Positions 13,859 through 20,787 of a stretch of 21,838 nucleotides of DNA are shown here, one piece after another; the first letter of the stretch is position 1, and every line of letters starts with the position of its first letter. Location of the stretch: the IMG/VR virus record IMGVR_UViG_3300018875_000072, positions 1 through 21,838 of that record, one strand, 5' to 3'. This DNA comes from a virus. Under the pieces are notes generated by a model that saw only the letters and a list, made by a program, of their open reading frames with translations, searched no databases and was not told where the DNA came from. The position numbers were made by a program, and so were the translations under genes.

Positions 13859-14028
13859 GCAAGAAACAAGTTGCACCGGCGTTTACGAAACACCAGCTGG
13901 TACAGTCCCAGCAATTCAGCAACCGGGAGAAGGACGTGCTGAACGCCATATTGACCGAGGAGACGTTGTACACGGTCCAGCAAGCGAAAGAACAGCTTAC
14001 CACATTTTTGAAAAAGGAGGTCATTTAA
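13855..14028 (+). CDS. Small tail protein preceding the second sheath (YkzL position)
   Basis: A 57-residue protein starting MSKKQVAPAFTKHQLVQSQQ and ending FLKKEVI, coupled to the terminator gene by ATGA. GGAGGCGG lies just upstream. Its C-terminal pattern (LYTVQQAKEQLTTFLKKEV) corresponds to that of the 69-residue module 1 protein at 1006-1215. The AAAAAGGAGG inside its last codons is the ribosome binding site of the sheath gene, whose ATG follows the stop at once. Function unknown. Confidence 0.7.
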   Translation: MSKKQVAPAFTKHQLVQSQQFSNREKDVLNAILTEETLYTVQQAKEQLTTFLKKEVI

Positions 14029-15348
14029 ATGGCCGGAGGAACATGGACAACACCTAACAAAGTAAGACCTGGGGTATATACCCAAATTACATCACTGGAG
14101 CAGCCAATCGGACGCGTCGGTGAACGCGGGACTGCCGCGTTGGGACTCTCGCTTCCATGGGGAGAGCCGCATAAGCTCCTCACTATCAAACCAGGCAGCA
14201 ATCTGCTGGAGCTATTGGGCTATGATATCACGTCGCCTGAGCTGCTGCTGGTAAAAGAAACGCTCAAGCGGGCAGGAACGCTTATGCTGTATCGCCTGAA
14301 CAGCGGCGTACAGGCAGCAGGCGCCGTAGCAGGGCTTAGCGTGACCGCTCGATATGGCGGGGAGCGCGGCAATGATATCCGCATCGTGATCGAGAACGCG
14401 GTCGATGATCCGGGCAAGTTCGTCGTCAGCACCTTGCTGAGCGGCAAAGCAGTAGACAAGCAGATCGTCGCAAGCGCAGCAGAGCTGCAGCCGAACCTGT
14501 ACGTAACCTTCGTGCCGGATACCGGCGATTTGGCCGCAACGGCAGGTTTTGCGCTGGCAGGCGGTGCGAACGGGACCGTGACGAACCAGGAGCATGTCGA
14601 TTTTCTGGCTGCGCTTGAGGTTCATGACTTCCAGACGGTGGGATTGGCTTCGGATGATGCTACCCTCAAATCGCTGTACACGGCGTTCATCAAGCGCTTG
14701 CGCGAGCAGGAAGGCAAAAAGGTGCAGGCCGTGCTTCCGGATTATCCGGCGGCGGATTACGAAGGCATTATCAGCGTGAAAAACGGCGTTGTCCTTATCG
14801 ACGGCACCGTCGTGGACAAGGTTAAGGCGGTTGCCTGGGTGACGGGCGCCACGGCTGCTGCTGCCGTTAATGAGTCGCTGACGTATGCGGCTTATGATGA
14901 AGCGGTCGATACCGATGTTCGCCTGAGCCATACGGAAATTGAAGAAGCTTTGACGAAGGGCGAATTCCTGTTCAGTTACAGTGGCGGCAAAGCCGTGGTG
15001 GAACAAGACATTAACAGCTTTACGTCGATTGAACCGGCGAAGGCGCGCCATTTTTCCAAAAACCGGGTAGTCCGCGTCCTGGACGGCATTGCGAACGATC
15101 TGAAGCTCATCTTCGAGCAGTCGTACATCGGCAAAGTCGACAACAACGTGGACGGCCGAACGCTGTTCTGGGCAGAATGCGCGGCATATTTCGCTTCCCT
15201 GCAGAATATCGGGGCGATCCAGAACTTCAACGCGAATGAGGATATTGCGGTGACGCCAGGTACCGAGGGTGACGTGCTGTTCGTCGATATCAAGGTTCAG
15301 CCGGTCGATGCAATTGAAAAAGTATACATGAAAGTGAAGGTGGTCTAA
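14029..15348 (+). CDS. xkdK: Contractile tail sheath protein, module 2 (XkdK-like)
   Basis: A 439-residue sheath protein, close to the usual XkdK length. N-terminus MAGGTW, NKVRPGVY as in PBSX. Inner motifs include VTARYGGERGNDIRIVIENA, DFLAALEVHDFQTVGLASDD and IKRLREQEGKKVQAVL. The C-terminal sheath core has RVVRVLDGIANDLKLIFEQS, then YIGKVDNNVDGR and VDIKVQPVDAIEKVYMKVKV. The same landmarks occur in the module 1 sheath but overall identity by eye is low, so each module probably polymerises its own sheath. It follows a strong AAAAAGGAGG site. Confidence 0.93.
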   Translation: MAGGTWTTPNKVRPGVYTQITSLEQPIGRVGERGTAALGLSLPWGEPHKLLTIKPGSNLLELLGYDITSPELLLVKETLKRAGTLMLYRLNSGVQAAGAVAGLSVTARYGGERGNDIRIVIENAVDDPGKFVVSTLLSGKAVDKQIVASAAELQPNLYVTFVPDTGDLAATAGFALAGGANGTVTNQEHVDFLAALEVHDFQTVGLASDDATLKSLYTAFIKRLREQEGKKVQAVLPDYPAADYEGIISVKNGVVLIDGTVVDKVKAVAWVTGATAAAAVNESLTYAAYDEAVDTDVRLSHTEIEEALTKGEFLFSYSGGKAVVEQDINSFTSIEPAKARHFSKNRVVRVLDGIANDLKLIFEQSYIGKVDNNVDGRTLFWAECAAYFASLQNIGAIQNFNANEDIAVTPGTEGDVLFVDIKVQPVDAIEKVYMKVKVV

Positions 15349-15349
15349 G

Positions 15350-15808
15350 ATGGCATTTTTACGTGCAAGCGATACGATTTCGGGACAAGAGGGCAAGGCA
15401 TTCGTCAAGATTGGCGACCGTATGGAGGAAATGTTTTATATCAAAACGCTGGAAGCTACGGTGGAGAAAGAGAAGGCTGAGCTGAAAACGATGGGCCAGC
15501 GCGCTGTACAGCATAAGGCGATCGGCTGGAAGGGCAGCGGCACGATGACCATCTATTATGTCACCTCGCTGTTCCGCGAGCTGATGATGGAATATATCCA
15601 GACCGGACAGGACGCTTATTTCATGATCGAGGTCCGCAACGAGGATCCGGGCTCGTCCACCGGAAGGCAGACGGTCATCCTGGAGGGGGTCAACCTCGAC
15701 AGCGTCATCATGGCTTCCTTGGATACCGAAGCGGAGGCGCTGGAGGAAGAAGTGGCGTTTACGTTTGAGAACGTGCGGATCGAAACCCCGTTCAACCCAT
15801 TGGCCTAA
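15350..15808 (+). CDS. xkdM: Tail tube protein, module 2 (XkdM-like)
   Basis: A 152-residue tube subunit beginning one base after the sheath stop; GAAGGTGG in the sheath's last codons is the ribosome binding site. It shows TLEATVEKEKAELKTMGQRA, then KGSGTMTIYYVTSLFRELMM and a final VAFTFENVRIETP strand. It is about 17 residues longer than the module 1 tube. Unlike module 1, no leader or terminator-like hairpin isolates the gene, so sheath and tube are closely coupled here. Confidence 0.92.
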   Translation: MAFLRASDTISGQEGKAFVKIGDRMEEMFYIKTLEATVEKEKAELKTMGQRAVQHKAIGWKGSGTMTIYYVTSLFRELMMEYIQTGQDAYFMIEVRNEDPGSSTGRQTVILEGVNLDSVIMASLDTEAEALEEEVAFTFENVRIETPFNPLA

Positions 15809-15835
15809 TACGAACATACAAGAGGAGGAAGGAAA

Positions 15836-16258
15836 ATGAGCGATTTTAGCATGTTTTTTGCGGGTCAGTCGCCGGCGGAGATCACGGAGGAATTCGTGGT
15901 CTCCATTCGTTTCAAGGATGCGGAGGGCAAGCCCGTTCCGTGGAAGCTGCGCAGCATTACGGAGGAGGAGAACCAGGAGTGCCGCCGTGCCGCCACCCGC
16001 AAGGTGAAGGGCAAGAACGGCGTGTATACGCCGGAGATCGATCCGAATGACTATATGGCGAAGCTGATGGTGACGAGCGTCATTTACCCGGATTTGAAAA
16101 ACAGCGAGCTGCAAAAATCCTACGGCGTGCTTGGCGCGGAGTCCCTGCTGCGCAAAATGCTGCTTCCGGGCGAGTTTGCGGCGCTCGGCGAGCGCGTGCA
16201 GGCCCTTAACGGCTTTGACCGCGATATGAACGAGCTGGTGGATGAAGTAAAAAACTAA
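15836..16258 (+). CDS. xkdN: Tail assembly chaperone, module 2, zero-frame product (XkdN-like)
   Basis: A 140-residue protein after AGAGGAGGAAGG. It begins MSDFSMFFAGQSPAEITEEF and continues with a beta section (FVVSIRFKDAEGKPVPWKLR), then a helical end with SLLRKMLLPGEFAALGERVQ and ALNGFDRDMNELVDEV. This is the XkdN/phage tail assembly chaperone pattern, and it looks more typical than the module 1 copy. It stops in AAA AAC TAA, with an in-phase slippery site giving a longer product by -1 shift. Confidence 0.88.
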   Translation: MSDFSMFFAGQSPAEITEEFVVSIRFKDAEGKPVPWKLRSITEEENQECRRAATRKVKGKNGVYTPEIDPNDYMAKLMVTSVIYPDLKNSELQKSYGVLGAESLLRKMLLPGEFAALGERVQALNGFDRDMNELVDEVKN

Positions 16259-16302
16259 TCAACGAGGGCGACGGCGACGCGAACTATGCGTACTACGCCC
16301 TC
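16249..16302 (+). promoter_or_regulatory. Programmed -1 frameshift signal, module 2
   Basis: The heptamer A AAA AAC at 16249-16255 is in phase and directly before TAA (16256-16258). Eight nt later GAGGGCG (16264-16270) pairs perfectly with CGCCCTC (16296-16302); inside the loop ACGC and GCGT can pair as well (16277-16280 with 16288-16291). The -1 frame is then open to 16428. The same arrangement is seen at 3866. Confidence 0.85.
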
Positions 16303-16428
16303 CACGAACTGCACATCCTTCCTCATGAGCTCATGGCGATGACGGTCCGGGAACGGGCCGCCATCTATGCCATGATCTCGATGCGGGTGGAGAAGGAGAA
16401 ACGGGAGCGGATCCGGAAGCGAAGATAG
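16255..16428 (+). CDS. Frameshift extension of the module 2 chaperone (T-like domain)
   Basis: The -1 frame gives 57 codons, from LINEGDGDANYAYYALHELH through ILPHELMAMTVRERAAIYAM to a very basic helix (EKEKRERIRKRR), ending in TAG 16426-16428. The HILPHELMAMTVRERA part matches the usual chaperone T-domain pattern (Pro-His-Glu, then a helix that begins with basic and acidic residues). No convincing separate start exists, so production by frameshift is the simplest reading. The fused protein has 197 residues, as does the module 1 fusion. Confidence 0.85.
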   Translation, partial: LINEGDGDANYAYYALHELHILPHELMAMTVRERAAIYAMISMRVEKEKRERIRKRR

Positions 16429-16452
16429 ATTTTAGAAGAAGGGGGTGAGGGA

Positions 16453-18378
16453 ATGGCGAGTGTAAAGGATGCCCTTCTGCAAACCAAAATCATGCTGGGC
16501 AGCATGAATCAGCTGGTGAACGAAGCGCTGGTGAACCAGATGCTGCAATTCGAGCAAGGCTTTGATCAGGCTACAAACCAAATTAACAAAGCGGCCCAAG
16601 CTCAGGGACAATTGAACCAGAAGATCGGGCAAGGGAGTAAGATGGCCGGCATGCTCGGCAGCATGATGAAGTTGGCGAGCTCCATATATTCCGCAGGCAC
16701 GATGGCCGTCACGATGACGATTATCCCCGCGGCCAAGGAGCAGGCGATAGAGGATTTATTCAAGGCCAAGACCGGCAACGCAGATCTGGGGTCAGCCATG
16801 TTCGAGCAGCTCAAGCAAAATGCGCTCCGGACAGGAGCAGACGTGAGCGAATCGTTAAATAATGCGTTAACGTTCATGTCCATGACACAGAACTCCGACC
16901 AGATCGCCCAGTTGAACAGCTTTGCAGACCGGTTAAGCATGCTGTCTCCAGGCAACAAAAGCTCGAAGGATGCCACGGCCGCCATCATGAGCGCCATGAG
17001 CGGCGATACGAGCGCTTTGGCGAAAAACTTCAACATACCGGATGCCCAGATGAAAGCTTTTAACGCCGAAATCGTGGCGTCGAAGGGGAACTTTGCGTCT
17101 TTCCTGGCTTCCATGGATCAGCTGCTGCAAAAATCGGGCATGACCCAGCAAGCGATGGATACGATGATGGATTCCCCGATGAATAAGTGGAAGAGCATCA
17201 TGGGGTATGTTAACGATTCCTTCGTTCAAATGGGAGGAGGGGCGCTGGCTGCGATTATGCCTCTCTTGGACATGCTGCAATCCGCGTTTGAGAGCGGATC
17301 ATTCCAGCCGTTCATTGACGCAATTTCGATCGGATTGTCGATCCTGGCCCAAGGGTTTGTCTGGATCGCCCAGCTGGTTCCACCGGCTTGGGAATTCATT
17401 AAGGGAGCGATTTCCGGCGTAGGCACGACGATATGGAATCTGATTAACATTTTCATCGGACTAATGCCTATCCTTACGTTTGTAGGCGTACTGATCGCAG
17501 GACTGAATGCCGGCCTCATTGCCGGAAGGATTGCGGGTTACGCTTATTCTGCGGTGCAAGCGATGATGGCGGCCCGCACCATGATCACCACCAGCGCTAT
17601 GCGATTGTTTAACATGATCGTCAAAGCAAATCCCCTGGTGTACCTCATAACCATAATCATAGCCGTCATCTCGGCTTTCGGCGTATTAGGCGTCGTTACC
17701 CAGGGGGTCAAGCAGGTGCTTAGCAACGTCTTCGGCTTCATTGTTGATCTGGCGCAAGGTACGGTCAATACAGTCGTTACCGTCATCAACGGTCTGATTA
17801 AAGGAATCAACGCTGTTGCGGGCTTCTTCGGCAGGGTGCTGGGCGTCGACACGAAGCAAATCGCGGAGATCGAGTACAAGGCGGATTTTACGAATTTCAA
17901 GGACAAGGGCCAAGATATGATCGAGAATTTCTCGATGGATAAATTTAAGGATCAGCTGCTCCCGGATAAAGGGATCGGTAAGGAGTACGAAGACCTCCTC
18001 AAACAAAACAACGCCGGCAAAACCGGCTACGACGTAGCCTATCCTAAAGGCGCCCCGGCTCCAGCCATGCCCGCCACGCCTGCCATGCCCGCAATGCCTG
18101 GCATGCCGGCGGCACCGGTGCCGGTCGCCCCTGCGGGTGGCAGCATCGATTCCATCGGCCAGGTGAACAACACGGTTGACGTAGCGAGTGAGGATCTTAA
18201 AGTGATGCGAGATTTGGCCGAGGTGAACGCAATCAGCAACATGATCACGTTAACGCCGACCGTGCAGATGACGACAGGGGATATTAATTCCGGCGCAGAT
18301 CTCGATACGATTATGTCCCGGATTAACCGGACGCTGGAGGAACAGTTCGTATCCAGCGCGGAGGGGGTGTATTTGTAG
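16453..18378 (+). CDS. xkdO: Tail tape measure protein, module 2 (XkdO-like)
   Basis: A 641-residue protein with GGGGGTGAGGG before the ATG. Residues 1-70 are a helical Gln-rich part, followed by a hydrophobic segment (about 77-97). About 285-480 carries a row of hydrophobic segments, including WNLINIFIGLMPILTFVGVL and NPLVYLITIIIAVISAFGVL, common in tape measure proteins that enter the host membrane. About 533-562 is a repetitive Ala-Pro-Met linker (PAMPATPAMPAMPGMPAAP), and the last part ends with GDINSGADLDTIMSRINRTL. It sets tail length and is ejected through the tube. No cell wall hydrolase motif is seen. At 641 residues it would measure a tail only slightly longer than that of module 1 (593). 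Confidence 0.88.
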   Translation: MASVKDALLQTKIMLGSMNQLVNEALVNQMLQFEQGFDQATNQINKAAQAQGQLNQKIGQGSKMAGMLGSMMKLASSIYSAGTMAVTMTIIPAAKEQAIEDLFKAKTGNADLGSAMFEQLKQNALRTGADVSESLNNALTFMSMTQNSDQIAQLNSFADRLSMLSPGNKSSKDATAAIMSAMSGDTSALAKNFNIPDAQMKAFNAEIVASKGNFASFLASMDQLLQKSGMTQQAMDTMMDSPMNKWKSIMGYVNDSFVQMGGGALAAIMPLLDMLQSAFESGSFQPFIDAISIGLSILAQGFVWIAQLVPPAWEFIKGAISGVGTTIWNLINIFIGLMPILTFVGVLIAGLNAGLIAGRIAGYAYSAVQAMMAARTMITTSAMRLFNMIVKANPLVYLITIIIAVISAFGVLGVVTQGVKQVLSNVFGFIVDLAQGTVNTVVTVINGLIKGINAVAGFFGRVLGVDTKQIAEIEYKADFTNFKDKGQDMIENFSMDKFKDQLLPDKGIGKEYEDLLKQNNAGKTGYDVAYPKGAPAPAMPATPAMPAMPGMPAAPVPVAPAGGSIDSIGQVNNTVDVASEDLKVMRDLAEVNAISNMITLTPTVQMTTGDINSGADLDTIMSRINRTLEEQFVSSAEGVYL

Positions 18379-18379
18379 C

Positions 18380-19096
18380 ATGAGCGATTACGGGCTGTTT
18401 CTGAGTTTTAATAATCAACAGGAAGTATTCCGCTTTCCGGTCAATCCGGAACGGATCGAGGTCAAGGACGGCAGCGAGGGGAAATCCTACACCGTGGCCG
18501 GACTTGGCGAGATCAACGCGATCCTGTATCCGAAGCTGACCGAAATTTCGTTTGAAAGCTTTTTTCCGGGACGAACGTATCCTTTCGTCAATACAAGCAA
18601 GGACAAGCTGAAGCTCCCCATCGACTATGTAAACACCATCAAGGGATGGATGGAGAGCCGAAGACCAGTGCGATTTGTCATGACGGGTCTGGTCCCCGAT
18701 CCGCTCAGCGGTACGGACAGCGGGAATGTGGTACGGGCGATGAAATCCTTCGGCATCAACATGGCGGCCTCCATCGAGAGCTTCAGCTGGAACACGATGT
18801 CCGGTTCGCCGGAGGATATCGAATTTTCGATCACCCTCAAGCGCTATGTGTTCTATGGCGCCCGCAAGGTTGTGCCGGCGAAGAACAGCAAGGCGGCAGC
18901 GGTGAAGACCAAAGAGCGTCCGGATGACCGGAAGAAGCCGAACTCGTATACCGTAGCCAAAGGGGACACGCTCTGGAGCATTGCCCAAAAGCTGCTCGGC
19001 AGCGGCTCCCGCCATACCGAAATCCAAAAGCTGAACGGCATCAAGGACCATGAGGTTCGGAAGCTGGCCGTCGGCCGAGTTTTGAAAATTCCGTAA
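18380..19096 (+). CDS. xkdP: LysM-domain baseplate protein, module 2 (XkdP-like)
   Basis: A 238-residue protein starting one base after the tape measure stop; GAGGGGGTG in the tape measure end is its ribosome binding site. Residues 1-155 form the XkdP N-terminal domain (FRFPVNPERIEVKDG; LTEISFESFFPGRTY; VRFVMTGLVPDP). A Lys-rich hinge leads to a LysM domain at about 190-237 (SYTVAKGDTLWSIAQKLLGS, ending VGRVLKIP). It is a baseplate part near the hub that may bind peptidoglycan. Architecture equals that of module 1's 211-residue protein. Confidence 0.92.
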   Translation: MSDYGLFLSFNNQQEVFRFPVNPERIEVKDGSEGKSYTVAGLGEINAILYPKLTEISFESFFPGRTYPFVNTSKDKLKLPIDYVNTIKGWMESRRPVRFVMTGLVPDPLSGTDSGNVVRAMKSFGINMAASIESFSWNTMSGSPEDIEFSITLKRYVFYGARKVVPAKNSKAAAVKTKERPDDRKKPNSYTVAKGDTLWSIAQKLLGSGSRHTEIQKLNGIKDHEVRKLAVGRVLKIP

Positions 19097-19108
19097 AGGG
19101 GTGACGGC

Positions 19109-20074
19109 ATGATCGAGCTGATGATAGACCGGAAGAACGGAAGCGTATGGGATCTCGGGCAGGTCGTCACCGACATCACGTGGAAAACAGGCCGACAGGC
19201 GAAGCCGGCCAGTCTGGATATTCGCTTCGTGAACGACGGTTTGGCGCAGAGCCGGCAATTCCAGATCGAGAATGGTGACATCGTCCGGTTCCGCAAGGAT
19301 GATAAGGATTTGTTTTACGGTTATGTTTTTTCCAAAGAGTGGGGCATGGATGCCGAGGTGAAGCTGATGGCCTACGACCAGCTGCGCTACCTGTCCAGCA
19401 ACGACACCTACCGGTTTACGAACGCCAAGGTGGAGGACATCATTCGCAAGATTGCCAAGGACTTCAATCTGAAGACAGGGACGCTGGCCGATACGGGACA
19501 CGTCATTCCGGCGATGCTGGAAGCGGACAAGAAGCTGATCGATATCATCTGCAAAGCGCTGGATGCGACGCTGATGGCCACCAAGCAGTACTATATGTTT
19601 TACGACGAGTTCGGAAAGCTGACGCTCAAGAACATCAAGGACATGCTGCTGATGCTGGCCGTTGGGGAAGACAGTCTGATGACGGATTTTTCCTATAAAA
19701 AGAGCATCGACAACGAAACGTACAATCGAATTAAGGTCGTGCGCGATAACAAGCAGACCGGGAAGCGGGATGTCTACCTCTATCAGCATGGAGAGAACAT
19801 TGCCCAGTGGGGCCTTCTCCAGCTGTACGAGGTTGCCGATGAGAACATGAATCCGGCGCAGCTGAAGCAGCTTGCCCAAAATTTACTGGAGCTGAAGAAC
19901 AGGGAGCAGCAGACGCTCTCGATCGAGGCGATCGGCGATCTGCGCGTCCGGGCAGGGAACACGATTTATGTCAATCTCCCCGGCGAGGGCTTGATGCCGT
20001 ATCTCATCGATGAGTGCTCGCACAAGTTCTCGGATGGGACGCATACGATGTCGCTGAATATGAAGGTGGTGTAA
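19109..20074 (+). CDS. xkdQ: Baseplate hub protein, module 2 (XkdQ-like)
   Basis: A 321-residue hub protein with AAAGGGGTGA before the ATG. It begins MIELMIDRKNGSVWDLGQVV, then VTDITWKTGRQAKPASLDIR, a typical XkdQ start. The middle has EVKLMAYDQLRYLSSNDTYR, then TNAKVEDIIRKIAKDFNL and HVIPAMLEADKKLIDIICKA, and the end has LRVRAGNTIYVNLPGEGLMP. This family lies under the tube tip and holds the spike. It aligns in outline with the 6526-7503 protein, but it is more canonical. Confidence 0.9.
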   Translation: MIELMIDRKNGSVWDLGQVVTDITWKTGRQAKPASLDIRFVNDGLAQSRQFQIENGDIVRFRKDDKDLFYGYVFSKEWGMDAEVKLMAYDQLRYLSSNDTYRFTNAKVEDIIRKIAKDFNLKTGTLADTGHVIPAMLEADKKLIDIICKALDATLMATKQYYMFYDEFGKLTLKNIKDMLLMLAVGEDSLMTDFSYKKSIDNETYNRIKVVRDNKQTGKRDVYLYQHGENIAQWGLLQLYEVADENMNPAQLKQLAQNLLELKNREQQTLSIEAIGDLRVRAGNTIYVNLPGEGLMPYLIDECSHKFSDGTHTMSLNMKVV

Positions 20075-20077
20075 GTC

Positions 20078-20377
20078 ATGATGCTGGATATTATCAAAAA
20101 AGCGAGCCTGAGCGCCGTGGGAAGCACGAATCCCGTAGCGGTGCTGTATGGCACGGTAACATCGGTAAATCCTCTCGAGGTGAACGTGGATCAGCGGTTC
20201 AGCCTGACAGAGGATTTTTTAGTGATCGGAGAGTCCATGACAGAGTACAGACTGGACATTGACGGTCAGGACGTGCTGATCCGCAAAGGGCTTGAGATCG
20301 GGGATACGGTGCTGCTGCTCCGTTATCAGGGCGGACAAACGTATCTTGTGCTGGATCGGCTGGTGAAGCCGTCATGA
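20078..20377 (+). CDS. xkdR: DUF2577 baseplate protein, module 2 (XkdR-like)
   Basis: A 99-residue protein; ATG at 20078 or 20081 follows GAAGGTGGTG at the end of the hub gene. The pattern VAVLYGTVTSVNPLEVNVDQ, then IRKGLEIGDTVLLLRYQGGQ and TYLVLDRL, is typical of DUF2577 and of OB-fold spike or hub parts. The stop overlaps the next start as ATGA. It is the standard length for the family, in contrast to the 129-residue module 1 copy. Confidence 0.88.
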   Translation: MMLDIIKKASLSAVGSTNPVAVLYGTVTSVNPLEVNVDQRFSLTEDFLVIGESMTEYRLDIDGQDVLIRKGLEIGDTVLLLRYQGGQTYLVLDRLVKPS

Positions 20378-20787
20378 TTCCGCAGGGAGGCACGATTCAA
20401 CCGGATACCGAAGTGGTGGAGCGTCTGGACCAGCCGAGCTTGACCTACCGATTGAACCTGGAAGAGGGGACGTTGTCCGGTCAAATTGACGGGCTAGAGG
20501 CGATCAAGCAGGCCGTCGCCAAGGTGCTCCAAACCCGCCGCTTCGAGCACCTGATCTACAGCAGCGATTACGGCCATGAGCTGTATGATGTCATCGGGCG
20601 TGACCCGCTGTGGGCGTATGCCGAGATTGAGCGCCATATCAAGGAAGCGCTGCTTCAGGACGACCGGATCCTGTCGGTCGATGACATGGATATTTCATTT
20701 GCCGGGGAGACGGCAATGGCGGAATTTACGGTCCGAACCGTGTATGGGCCGTTTGCGATGACGAAGGAGGTGAGGGAGGATGTATGA
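20374..20787 (+). CDS. xkdS: DUF2634 baseplate wedge protein, module 2 (XkdS, gp25-like)
   Basis: A 137-residue protein starting inside the stop of the previous gene. It shows the gp25-like section AIKQAVAKVLQTRRFEHLIY, then SSDYGHELYDVIGRD and IERHIKEALLQDDRILSVDD. These match the module 1 protein at 7878 in order and spacing. It is expected to nucleate the sheath on the baseplate. The stop lies 8 nt into the next gene. Confidence 0.9.
   Translation: MIPQGGTIQPDTEVVERLDQPSLTYRLNLEEGTLSGQIDGLEAIKQAVAKVLQTRRFEHLIYSSDYGHELYDVIGRDPLWAYAEIERHIKEALLQDDRILSVDDMDISFAGETAMAEFTVRTVYGPFAMTKEVREDV

Noticed and set aside
18323-19879. 518-residue minus-strand open frame
   Set aside because: It is the antisense shadow of the LysM and hub genes, which have ribosome binding sites, family motifs and operon context; the minus frame has none of these. 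The same applies to 1524-2627 and 14212-15408 on the minus strand.
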